DNA of 64,000 bases from Paratinospora sagittata (Eukaryota > Streptophyta > Magnoliopsida > Ranunculales > Menispermaceae), in NCBI GenBank assembly GCA_035771175.1, contig CM069611.1, positions 17,433,366 through 17,497,365 of the forward strand. The letters run 5' to 3'. The notes beneath the pieces were generated by a model. The model was given only the letters and a program-made list of their open reading frames with translations, searched no databases and had not been told where the DNA came from. Made by a program: the position numbers and the translations under genes. Positions 1 through 9,595 of the stretch are shown one piece after another. Each line of letters begins with the position of its first letter. The stretch's first letter is position 1.

Positions 1-160
1 TATTCAAATAAGACATCAATTTTTATGGGATCATGTGAAAAATTAAGAAGTTACATTGTCTCACATTGGCAGAAAAGAACAACTGGCTGATATATTCACT
101 AAAGCCGTACCTAAAGACCAATTTGTTCTCATTCGAAGAGAGCTTGGCATGTTCTTCTGA
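1..160 (+). pseudogene. Copia I polyprotein, C-terminal tail (partial)
   Basis: The window opens inside a Ty1/copia polyprotein. Frame 2 (2-160) reads as the end of the RNase H region and the C-terminal tail, with the family-typical run EQLADIFTKAVPKDQF followed by LGMFF and a TGA at 158-160. A TAA at 44-46 interrupts the frame, so the gene is dead. The same tail occurs on the minus strand in element G near 22,449-22,560. The rest of this element lies left of the window. Tail wording and the following multiple polypurine tracts fit the SIRE/Tork side of Ty1/copia; the lineage is inferred. Confidence 0.8.
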
Positions 161-462
161 GACTGATCTATGATATTTTGATGCTTACCTCTATCAAGGA
201 GGAGAAGTAATTCATAATGTTTTACTCTTTTTTTATGTTTTCAAAAGGGGGAGAAGTAACTTGTTTGAAGCATCATAACTACTCATAAACTAAGGGGGAG
301 AATAACTGTCTCAGTATATTCTTTGGTGCTAAACTCATATCATAAGAAACACGGAGCATTAGTATCAGTAAAACATAACATTATCACTACATTGCATGCA
401 TTATCTTAGCTTGCTTCAAAGCCTATGATAATGTGTTTGAAATCATCAAAAAGGAGGAGATT
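161..462 (+). other. Copia I 3' untranslated region with three polypurine tracts
   Basis: Non-coding stretch between the polyprotein stop and the LTR. It holds repeated purine tracts AAGGAGGAGAAG near 199, AAAGGGGGAGAAG near 245 and AAGGGGGAGAA near 292, and ends in AAAAAGGAGGAGAT just before the LTR's TGTTGAACC. The last tract is the probable plus-strand primer; the others may be spare primers or relics. The inverted equivalent, with the same order of tracts, is at 22,150-22,440 in element G. Confidence 0.7.
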
Positions 463-967
463 GTTGAACCAATTATCCTCATGTCCCTTACAAGAATATG
501 TCCCTTATATGAACGATATTTTGATGATTACAAACTGCATTCTGTTTATAATAATATTGTATGCATGGCACATCTAATCTTACATGAAGGTTTTGAAGAA
601 TCAATGATGCATGGTGAAAGTGCTATCAAGATCTGTTTGAAGGCCATGATCGTTTGAAGACATATGTTTTATAGGATTAGAGTGTGTTTAGGTTGTAGAA
701 CATCTATTATCATATGATTCAACAATATGCATGATTGCGTGAATTAGTCGAGTTGATTTTCGATCATTTACATTGAATTTTCTATGTTTGATTTGATCTA
801 AAAGTACCAAGACTTTAATCGTGTTTATCGAGTTTTAAATGAAAAATCAAAACTATTTTTAAGTGTCCATCAGGACACTAATATGTTTTTTAGGACGCTA
901 ATGTCTCAGCAGTGCCCTCTTGGACTTGGTAAGTCAGGACACTGATGAAACATTAGGACGCTGAAGA
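463..967 (+). repeat. Copia I 3' LTR, first part
   Basis: The LTR starts TGTTGAACCAATTATCC after the polypurine tract, matching the start of G's LTR (TGTTAAACCAATATCC, minus strand, ending at 22,149). It runs to about 967, where palindromic GGACGCT modules begin and gypsy A's LTR sequence takes over (GAATCTTCTCGAGAACG, also found near 9,746). The remainder of this LTR resumes at 10,833. An apparent ORF at 433-657 spans the boundary and is not a gene. Confidence 0.75.
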
Positions 968-1443
968 ATCTTCTCGAGAACGTACCGAGCAAATGAAGAG
1001 ATGATAAATAAATAAAAAGTCCAAGGGCATTTGGGAAAGTGCTAAAAATCTCATCCTAAAATGTAGGGGGGTCATTTTCAAAATTCAATCAAACTTTTTC
1101 AAACTCTACATTTTTAAGATTTTCAATATTTTCGGGAAAAGCTCAAGGAATTGTTATTTTACTACGCATTTCAAGTTGGGGAGGAACTTATGGTTTGCAC
1201 ATTCTAGTCTTTTCATTAAAAGTTTATATTCACACTCTGATTATGCACACGGATTTACTTTCACTAGTGAAATGCTATTTGGTTGGAAGTTGGTCCTTGC
1301 GCAATGATAGACGCAACTTATTTGGGGTTGGAAGCTGACCCTTGTTGGATTGCTCAATATAGCTTATTTGGGTTGGAAGTTGGCCCTTGTGGAATGCTAG
1401 ACGCAACTTATTTGGGTTAGAAGTTGGCCCTTGTGGAATGATA
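968..1443 (+). repeat. Gypsy A 5' LTR, first part (5'-truncated)
   Basis: Homologous to the 3' LTR from about 9,746 onwards: it shares CTTCTCGAGAACGTAC, the GTAGGGGGGTCATTTTC tract and the first of the 45-bp units (GGTTGGAAGTTGGCCC). It stops in the middle of a unit at GGAATGATA, where solo LTR J begins. Confidence 0.8.
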
Positions 1444-1989
1444 TGTTAACCTATGCAGTTCATCGCTTAGCTCGTCGCTAAATATACTATGATAAAGTAT
1501 ATTTTGATGATCACAAACAAAGTACTTTTCAGTGCTAAACGTGCGGGTATCAAGATTTCATCATGGCACTTAAGGAAAGCAAAAAGCCAAGGAACGACTC
1601 GATCAATGAACTCAAAGATCACATCAAACGGTCAAGTTTGCCTCAACCAAAGAACTTCAATGATCACATCATGATTTCAAGATCAGTTCACTCGAACAAT
1701 TTGATCAAGCTTCAAGACTACATCTCTCGATCAACGTTCAAGTTATTCAACTCTGCACAAAGCTCTTATTGAAGATCTCATAATGAAGAGTTGGATTTAA
1801 CGGTTATGAGAAAAGAGAACACAAAGTGTTTAAGGTAATTTTTTCTCTAATTGTTATTGCTCAAAATGTTTTTCAAAACCATGCATAAATCATCTACATA
1901 TGTTTTTCTATTCTGCATGTTTTGATTTCATGTATTTACAGTATTTCGCATTTATCGTATATTTTATTGCGAGTCAAAACTATTTTTAA

Positions 1990-2620
1990 AGAGTCTTTCA
2001 GGACGCTAATGAAATAGCAGCGCTCTCCTGAACTTTATAAGTCAGGACGTTGATAGTTCATTAGGATGCTGATAACTTTCAAGGTTGAATTGAACTGATT
2101 TATCAGGACGCTTACTTGTATAGTAGCGGCCTCCTTTATTAGTCAACCTCTGAAGTTGTTAGGAAGCTGACTTAGCATCATCTCACTGAAAGATGTCTTA
2201 AGTTCTTCAAAGAATGTTTCTTTGAGGACGCTGATAGTTATAAGTTGAACAATCTATCAGGACGCTATCTGGACAGAAGTGCCCTCACCTTTAGGAATCA
2301 ACTTAGTAACTTTCAGGACACTGATTGTCCTTCAGCGTGCTTGTGTCTTTGTTTAAAATGTTTTTAACTGGTAGGACGCTTACATAGTTGTAGCGTCCTC
2401 ATGTTTTGTTTTATGTTTTAAAGGATGGACGCTTACTCGAATAGTAGCACCCTCATGCACTTAGTTATTTTAAAATGTAGCAGGACGCTAACTGTGCATT
2501 AGCGCCCTCAAGGTTAAGTCATTTAAGTGTCAAAGTAAGTCAAGACTCTTACAAGTTAGTAGCGCCCTCACTTAAGTGTTCAGTAGGACGCTTATACGTA
2601 ATAAGCACCCTCAAGGAACA
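1990..2620 (+). repeat. U3 palindromic module array in LTR J
   Basis: At least eight modules of the form GGACGCT(A/T)A - spacer - T(A/T)AGCGCCCTC recur every 40-60 bp in the second half of this stretch. The clearest is AGGACGCT at 2,373-2,380 pairing with AGCGTCCT at 2,392-2,399 (8 bp, perfect). At 2,483-2,506 GGACGCTAA faces TTAGCGCC. At 2,586-2,610 GCTTAT faces ATAAGC. Equivalent, fewer modules occur at 880-967, 10,870-11,070, 21,060-21,740 (inverted), 38,050-38,290 (inverted) and 51,365-51,560. The position upstream of the LTR TATA region puts them in U3, where they may be protein-binding sites. Confidence 0.7.
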
Positions 2621-3668
2621 AAATGACATTGTTGATATTATGCGTTAGGACACTGATTACGGAATCAAGACGCTAATTCAACAACCATCACTATTCAAAC
2701 AAGTACACTACGTAAGTTTACTTTTTTAGAACAGACCTTTGCACAGAGTCCTTTTCAGACATATTAGATATCGTCTCTGATACATGAAATAAGTTTTTCT
2801 AAAACTTTCGTTTTTCATGAAATCTTAAAAGAACCAGAATGTTAGTGAAAATTGCAGTTGTCATTTTTATATAACATTCTAACCGTTGTGCGTAAATGTT
2901 CATATTATTTGAACTTCAAATGTCTAACGGCTATGTCTCACTAAGTCTATAACTATCAACACTTAGGATCAAACAACTTGCCAATCACTTTGTGTTGTAC
3001 CAATACTTTTTGAAAGTTAGCTTGTGTCAAAATGAATTTCAATTTTCTAATCTTTCAGAGTATTTTTCACTGATACCGTATGTACTCAAATGATTTTCAT
3101 ACTGAGCTTATTTTCATTCTATCTTTGAAAATCTGTTTGATCTGGTATCAACTCAAATTCTCAGCACTAATTCATATCTGGTATCATTCTTGCTGGAGAT
3201 AGAATTTGAGAAATAGTTCAAGATATATAGTTGTACTTGATTTCATATCTTAAGTACTGTATTAAACTATATTAGTAGTTGGTTAACTACTGATCAAAGA
3301 ACCAAAAATTTTCATACCTATATTTTATATCTATTTTGAAAATTGTTTGTGTCTTTGATTTACACCAGTCCTTCATGTTTTAAGTCAATCTTTATTCGGT
3401 ATTTATTACTTTCCAAGAAGCACTAATTTTCATATCATATCATTCATGCTTTTCGAAACTGCACTTGAGCAATACTGAACATTGAAAGGTAAAGGATTGA
3501 AGGTGTATTTCAACTTAGCATTACCTATTTCATATTTAATATATTTGTAATGCTATGTAACGTGTTTAATTGTAAAGTGATCAACTTTGTTAAAACCAAC
3601 ATTATTTGTTGTAATGTTGGTGTGTTTCGGTGTGAAACAACCATAACAAGTAGACGTGATTCACTTAA

Positions 3669-4048
3669 GTGATTTCAGGTTTGAAATCACAACGGTTCTT
3701 CCTGATCCCGTAAAAGGAACAAGAGTTTTTCCTCAGCCCAGAAAAAGGAATCCGGTTCATCCTCATCCCGTAAAAGGATAGGTGGGTCCTTTAGCTTAAA
3801 AAAGATAAGTTATCTCTCGGCCTTTAAAAGAGAACCGGTTCATCCTGATCCTGTAAAAGGATAGGTCATCTCTTGCCTGTAAAGATAAACGATTCATCCT
3901 TAGCCCGTACAAAGATAGAATTGCCTTTAACCAGTAAAAAGGCAGTTGTAACGGTTTGGTTCTCACCCGTAAAAGAATCCCTTAGTGATAAGGTTAAAAT
4001 CCTAACTTAAAAGGTTAGGTAGTGGACGTAGGCGCGACCAAACCACTA
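3669..4048 (+). repeat. Hairpin string in R-U5 of LTR J
   Basis: About a dozen consecutive short inverted repeats. Examples: GTGATTTCA/TGAAATCAC (3,669-3,690), TTCCT/AGGAA (3,699-3,719), ATCCT/AGGAT (3,759-3,779), TCTCT/AGAGA (3,813-3,833), ATCCT/AGGAT (3,842-3,862), TGCCTTT/AAAGGCA (3,922-3,944), CCTTA/TAAGG (3,980-3,993), CCTAAC/GTTAGG (4,001-4,019), TAGTGG/CCACTA (4,020-4,048). Many loops contain CCCGTAA or a near variant. The stems differ from unit to unit while pairing is kept. A shorter version is present in LTRs I, G and H. The function is unknown. Confidence 0.7.
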
Positions 4049-4201
4049 TAAATTTATGTGTCACACTTTTGCAATTTAGCCTGTGTTCTATTTTGCATTC
4101 AATTCTAATACACTCATGTAAATCACCAAGTTATTGGAAGATAATTTTAAAATTGACCCTCGCACCCAATTCACCCCCCTCTTGAGTGAACCAACATGTT
4201 A

Positions 4202-4854
4202 AACGCAACTTATTTGGGGTTCGAAGCTAACCCTTGCTGAATTGCTAAATCTAGCTTATTTGGGTTGGAAGTTGGCCCTTGCAGAATGCTAGACGCAACT
4301 TATTTGGGTTGGAAGCTGACCCTTGCAGGATTGTTAAATGCAGCTTATTATTTCAGATTTCATAAACATATGCATATGTGTGCAATTGTTGTTGTTATAT
4401 TGTGTATATTCTTGTTTGAATATTTATTTTGATGATTTGCCTAAAGTGTGGAAATCCGCTAGGGGACCCACTGGGCATAAGCTCACCCCTTAAATTTTAT
4501 TTCCAGGAACTTAGTGTCAAGAGAAAAGAAAAAGGGGATGAGGAATAGATGAAAGAAAGGTGGGACGTAAGCAACAAAGAATGTATATTTGTGGATATAC
4601 TCACATAAGCCGATCGTATATGTATAAAGGTTGAAATGTGTTCGGCAGTAGTGTGTTAATTTTAGTTAAAACATGTAAAACTTATAGCATATGTGAAGAT
4701 GACATTTGTGTACTATAGAAAATAAGTAATATAATAAAATAAGGTTTGTTTTGGAAGTACAACAGTTGTAACCTGAAAATTTCTCTTGTTGCTATTTACC
4801 ATCAAATCCCCAATTAAAGGGATTTTAAAATGAGAGAATTTTTGGGGTGTGACA
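4202..4854 (+). repeat. Gypsy A 5' LTR, second part
   Basis: After LTR J the A LTR resumes inside its 45-bp repeat (AACGCAACTTATTTGGGG) and continues through the same unique 3' half as 10,290-10,832, ending GGGGTGTGACA at 4,854. The two LTR halves together give about 1.13 kb against 1.24 kb for the 3' LTR. Confidence 0.8.
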
Positions 4855-4859
4855 ACTTA

Positions 4860-4872
4860 TGGTGTCAGAGCC
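4860..4872 (+). other. Gypsy A primer-binding site
   Basis: TGGTGTCAGAGCC lies 5 bp after the LTR end. It is one mismatch from the TGGTATCAGAGCC that pairs with initiator tRNA-Met, the usual primer of plant LTR elements. This confirms that the LTR to its left is the 5' LTR of a plus-strand element. Confidence 0.85.
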
Positions 4873-6218
4873 ATAGATTTTGGGCTCGCGATACAATTGA
4901 GTCAATAGAAAAAGTCTAGAAAATGGTAAGGAAGAGAGTTAGGAAAAGTGTAAGAAAAGTGATAAAACAAATTTTGGTGCTTATTTCTATAATTTTGATG
5001 GACTTTGGTCATAAAATAAAATAAAATTGGGCTGGGTGAAAACCCAGCAACGGGCTGGTATTACCCCCCCCGGACGTGGGCTGGGTAATGATTAAATAGA
5101 AAAAAAAAAATTGCATAATGATATCACATATGATATATCTTGATGTATTCATAATAGATGATATATATATATATATATATTTGGTTTTCATATGTGGACT
5201 ATAATACATCATATATCATAAATATCATATTATTGATATGACCCTGATACGGTAATTAGTAATGTATTAACTTACCAAAGCCATACATATGAGTATGTAT
5301 ACATCATACACTTAGAGTATCATGACCATATAAATAAATATAATAATAATAATATATGCATTTCCTCTTTCTCCAGAATATATATAAAAATAATCTTTAA
5401 TAGGTATATTTGCCAATATACACCTCAACCAACAAAGAAGAAAAAGTTGAAGGAAGAAAGGGAACCATGCAAGATTGGTTGGTTCCCAATGAAAAAAAAA
5501 TCTATATATAAATACCCTCTAAAATATATATATACAAGTGTACAATATATATGATTTATACTTAAATCTACGTATATATTTGTAGATATATTCATATATA
5601 ATTATACAAGTCTTTCAATAAGTGAACCACATAGGTGGTGATTAAAATAAAGTAATAATAATAAAATCTAAAGTAAGAAAATAAATTATATTAATTAGAT
5701 TTGATTAATTAAGAAAACAAATTACATTCATGTCATTAAATTTCATTGTAAATAGTAACAACAGTAGAACATTATGATTTCAAAAATTTCAAAGCACAAA
5801 GATTGTAGCAAAAATATGAGACAAAAAAAAAAGTGAATGCGAGAAAATCATACGAGGAAAATTTTGGGAATAAGCTAGGAGCTGTCAAATTCCCCTAGGA
5901 AATTGGTTGAGGTGGCACTCTTCAAATACATTAACAGATAAAGAAGGATTACGTTCAATACTTTTATTATAATTTGAAGGGCATTGAAGAAAAAAAGAAT
6001 GTGATGACATCATATTTGGATCCACACAGACTAAGTCAACAAAGGAGACATTAGAAAAATTTAGACTTGTATTAGCTTTTGTAATATGTTTATATTAACA
6101 AATACTATTTATTTAAAATTTCCTTGTGTGCATGAGACCATATTTGATGGGGTGGTGGCAAATCATGAGTTTTAATTATGGGCATACTTGGGGTGGTATA
6201 GGACATCTCAGGTATGAC
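4873..6218 (+). other. Gypsy A upstream leader, no gene seen
   Basis: Non-coding. It contains a GC-rich inverted stretch (GGGCTGGGTG near 5,030 and ACCCAGC near 5,042, then a run of eight C at 5,065-5,072), an (AT)n tract near 5,160-5,180, and AT-rich sequence to about 5,760. The rest is unremarkable. This part is absent from the second copy, which begins at the sequence found here at 6,219. Confidence 0.5.
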
Positions 6219-6640
6219 TTGTAATTAAGATGAGTGAGGAAAAATCATCCCATGGCCATGTTTGGCAATTATGGAAAAAACTAGTTGATAATTTTTATCC
6301 TTCAATTCGAACGGTATGGGACGTACGAATTTGATGGATAACTGTTATCCGCTTGATATTTTCATCAATTGCGATGTTTGATTGAAAAACTATAATTCAC
6401 ACGCGATCACTTAGAAACAACTTGACCATAACATCGGTACTAATTCACTGAATATAGTGTAGTTTTACAAACAACTTTATGTAGTTTTACTTGAACTCAT
6501 ATATATACATAGTCTTACAAAACAAATCAATTGAGATTTAACTATTTTGAAACCTATATTTAGCGAATAGCAGAGATAAACCCTATGCCTTAAACCTAGA
6601 AGCTAGGTGAGAAACCTAATAATCTAACTAAGAAACTAAA
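6219..6640 (+). other. Gypsy A proximal leader
   Basis: Non-coding leader directly before gag. It contains CGGTATGGGACGTACGAATTTG (6,310-6,331), which resembles the triplicated GGTATGGGAC motif found on the minus strand between the accessory ORF and gag of element F (32,022-32,310). A and F therefore share a leader segment. No ORF of note. Confidence 0.5.
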
Positions 6641-6660
6641 ATAACTCTTATTTGTACCGT

Positions 6661-7967
6661 AGTATGCCAGTGCAAACGTGACGCCAAGCTACCAACAACT
6701 CATTCCAGGCTTCGAGGAGTGAGCTACCTGGGGATGCAAGGTCATCCAGAATAGAGACAACGTTTACTCCGAAACCATTCACAGAAGACATGATTACACT
6801 AAGTAGAGCACCCACAACTAATTCACCACCACCAAAGATGGGCAATGGGTCATCGGTACAACTGCTGATCAAGATGGAAAAAAATTTCTAACTGTTCGTG
6901 GACTTCAGAATGGAAGAAGCCCAAAGTCAACGTATTGAGACTCAACCATTTCACGCAAATGCAGGAAGAATAGAAAAGGATTATAAAACCAAACAAATAA
7001 CAAAGTTTAAAAGATTGCAGCCGTTGACTTTTGAAGGAAAACCATATACGAAAACCGCTCAAAAGTGGGTAGATGAAACTCAAAAAGCCTTTGAAGATAT
7101 GGGGGTTCCGGATGAGAGAAAGATTCCACTTACTGCATATCAACTGGTGGGAATTGCGCACAGTTGGTGAAAAATTATTAAGGAAGATCCGACATTGGAT
7201 GTGGCTAAAATGACATGGACAGAATTTTAAGCCGTATTTATTGAGGAATACTTTCCCAAAGCCATGAAAAAGGCAGAAGCAGTTAGAATTTTCCAAGTTG
7301 TACCAAGGACAACTGACAGTGCAGGAATATTCAGCAAAATTTACGGAATTGTCAGTATTTTCTCTTCAACAGTGGCAAATGAGAGAGATAAAGCTGAAAA
7401 ATTCTATAATGGACTTAGGCCTGAGTTAAGGCAAGCCTTGTCCATTTTAGAAGTAGAAAATTATAGGAAAGTTGTAAACCGAGCCATTCAGTTTGAGCAG
7501 GAGAGGCAAAAATAGGATCAGAGAAGAATAAAAGGGAAATGACCTGTTACCTTCCAAGGATTTGAAAACTCAAGGAAATTCCAAAGGAAGGAACCGACGA
7601 AAAGTCAAAACGTGGCTGAATCCAAGTTTAAGCCACAAGAATTAGGTCAAGGAAATCAAAATCAAAATCAAGTGAACCTGAGAAACAACAAGGAAAGACA
7701 GGGATTTAATCCAGGAAATGGAATCCCTAAAGGAAACCATGAAGCAGAACGAAACCCTGGACAACAACAGGAGATGAGAACATGTTACCAATGTGGACGA
7801 GCGGGTCACATCGCAAAACTTGTCATCAACCTTGAACAACAGTTCAGACAAATCAATATAATGTGCCAAGGAAGCAAAATCAAGACAAAACATTTGCTGC
7901 CACGACACATGAGCAAATTGACTACAGCGGTTGAAGATAAATTTCCTTTATTTAATTTCAAAGTTTG
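6661..7967 (+). pseudogene. Gypsy A gag, copy 1 (broken)
   Basis: Gag starts ATGCCAGTGCAAACG at 6,661; the copy at 47,209 reads MLVQTRRQATNN. Codon 6 is TGA here where copy 2 has CGA, a C-to-T change at a CpG. A TAA at 6,888 and a TGA at 7,168 are shared with copy 2. The capsid-like region (VPDERK, TAYQLVGIAH, KLYQG, FYNGLRPELRQAL) matches gag of F and C. A frameshift near 7,270 is private to copy 1. A zinc knuckle starts CYQCGRAGHIAKL near 7,783 but its last Cys is lost. The product would package RNA; here it cannot be made. Confidence 0.8.
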
Positions 7968-8147
7968 AGTATTGTTTCACAGGGATCCACCCATTCATTC
8001 ATTACTCCTTCCATAGTACAACGGTTAGGATTAGAGGTCGAACCTTTGAATCCTAAAATGATGGTAACCACACCAGTGGGGGCAAGGGTAGAAATCACAC
8101 AGTTATGCTTCAAATGTGAACTTAGAATGAGTGATGGCCTTTCTTAG
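7968..8147 (+). pseudogene. Gypsy A aspartic protease remnant, copy 1
   Basis: The ORF reads VSQGSTHSFITPSIVQRL and continues ARVEITQLCFKCELRM, matching the retropepsin of F ([18 protein letters not shown], then RYELRM). The catalytic D-S/T-G is replaced by S-Q-G, so the enzyme would be inactive. It stops at 8,145, just before the large pol deletion. Confidence 0.75.
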
Positions 8148-8229
8148 TGAACCCTTTAGTTCCAAACATTGAAGACTTTGATATAATATTATGAATGGAG
8201 ATGACCGATAAAATAGAATAGAACCGAGG

Positions 8230-8760
8230 TTTGAGGTAATTAAGGAAATAAGTGAAAAGATTTAGTTAATCAAGGAAAAACTATGTATAACTCAAAGCCA
8301 ACATAAAAGCTATGCGGACTGACACAGACACCCTTTGGAGTTCCAAGCAGGAGATATGGTATTCATAAAGGTACAACCCATCAAATGAGTCCATCGATTT
8401 GGAACAAAAGGAAAATTATCTCCAAGTTTTATTGGCCCTTTGAAATTAAACAAAGGATTGGAGAGGTCACGTATCAATTAAATTTACCAATGGCAAGACT
8501 ACATGATGTGTCCCACGTCTCTATACTGAGAAACTATTATCCTGACCCTTCTCAAGTTGTCTCTTAGACAGATGTCTAGATTGAGGAAGGGAGTAAGTAC
8601 CAAGAATGACCAATACAATTTCTGGATACAAAGACTCAGCAGAGAAGCTATTTCGCTTGTAAAAGTATTATGGAAGCATCATGGTATAGAAAAGGTCACG
8701 TGATAACTGAAAAATGAAATAAAACATAGATATCCAGAATTATTTATTAGAAACATTGAA
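8230..8760 (+). pseudogene. Gypsy A integrase C-terminal and chromodomain remnant, copy 1
   Basis: Immediately after the protease the sequence jumps to the end of pol: HKSYAD, FQAGDMVFIKVQP, SFIGPFEIKQRIGEVTYQL and LHDVSHVSILRNYYPDPSQVV. These align with F's integrase tail at 28,211-27,933. The chromodomain-like end is frameshifted. RT, RNase H and the catalytic integrase core (normally over 2 kb) are deleted. Both copies share the deletion, so it predates the duplication. Confidence 0.75.
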
Positions 8761-9595
8761 CATGAAACTCTGTAATTATCATGCTTATAATTATGTTTCA
8801 TTTTGACGTGTGAAAATGTACATATTTCTGTTGCAATAGAAATATTTGGATAGTCATATGTTTTCTTTTGCATTGTTCAGATAGACCCGAATGAGAACAT
8901 GCCATACCAATACGATTGGAATGGAATGTACCAATTTTCTTTTTTTTCTAGATCAAGAAGGGCAACACAACAATGAAACCCCAGAACTTCCACTAGAACC
9001 GATACTATTACAAAATTGAAACGTCAGAATTATACTCTACTTTCCCTTTTCTTAGGCCACAATCTCTTGAATTGCCTTTGTCTGAAATGTTTGCAACGCC
9101 ACCTCGAAACCCAACACCAAATGAAGGGGCCATTGACATGCAACCAACATTGCAACAACCAAGAAGAAAGCCGAGAGGTAGGATAATTTAACCAACCGAA
9201 CACTTCACCTTTAGCCGACCTCTCGATGCCTATTCCGTCACCACTCCCCCCTTTCACCAACACCATCCTTACCTTCTTCATTACGTGGTGATTTTACTCA
9301 ACCATTGATGCAAGATTCGAGTCAATCAGTCAACCAACCCTATAACTATCAACCAGAACTAGACTGTGTCTCGGTTGAAAGTAGAGTATATGAAACATTG
9401 CAACCATGGCAACCACTACCAGTCCAAGTAGAAGAAGTTATAGAAGATAATAGTTTGTTGCTTCTGCAACAAGATTCTGATGGTGAACCATCTATGGCTA
9501 AGATATTTTCGTGAATATTATATTCAAAATTTTGCAGACAACTATAATTGCCGTGAAACAAATTTCGAGGATGAAATTCTTTAAGAAGAGAAGGC
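8761..9595 (+). other. Gypsy A 3' region between pol and LTR
   Basis: About 0.8 kb of sense-strand sequence with short reading frames: MPYQYDWNGMYQF near 8,900, FATPPRNPTPNEGAIDM near 9,090, and a 69-codon ORF at 9,305-9,514 (Gln/Glu-rich, VQVEEVIEDNSLLL). The first follows TTGCATTGTTCAG, a splice-acceptor-like site. No protein family is recognised. The stretch ends in the purine tract AAGAAGAGAAGG at 9,583-9,594, the likely plus-strand primer. Confidence 0.45.

Larger units (their letters stand above)
1444..4196 (+). mobile_element. Solo copia LTR J inside gypsy A's 5' LTR
   Basis: A 2,753-bp LTR-like unit begins TGTTAACC and ends GAACCAACA (short inverted ends). It is flanked by TGATA (1,439-1,443) and TGTTA (4,197-4,201), both one change from the TGCTA present at the same place in uninterrupted copies of the A repeat, so this is a slightly decayed 5-bp target duplication. 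No internal retrotransposon genes lie between the ends. U3 (about 1,990-2,620) holds palindromic GGACGCT/AGCGYCC modules and R-U5 (3,669-4,048) a string of hairpins. The 3' end CCAATTCACCCCCCTC matches the ends of LTRs I, G and H. Small apparent ORFs at 1,489-1,772 have no support. Confidence 0.8.

Noticed and set aside
1489..1772. Small ORFs near the start of LTR J
   Set aside because: Short, overlapping, inside an LTR and not shared with related LTRs.
3669..4048. CRISPR-like array, because of regularly spaced short repeats
   Set aside because: Repeats are degenerate inverted repeats with stems that change, no unique spacers of constant length, and the context is a plant LTR.
6850..7296. 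148-codon minus-strand ORF
   Set aside because: Antisense shadow of gypsy A's gag, no recognisable domain.
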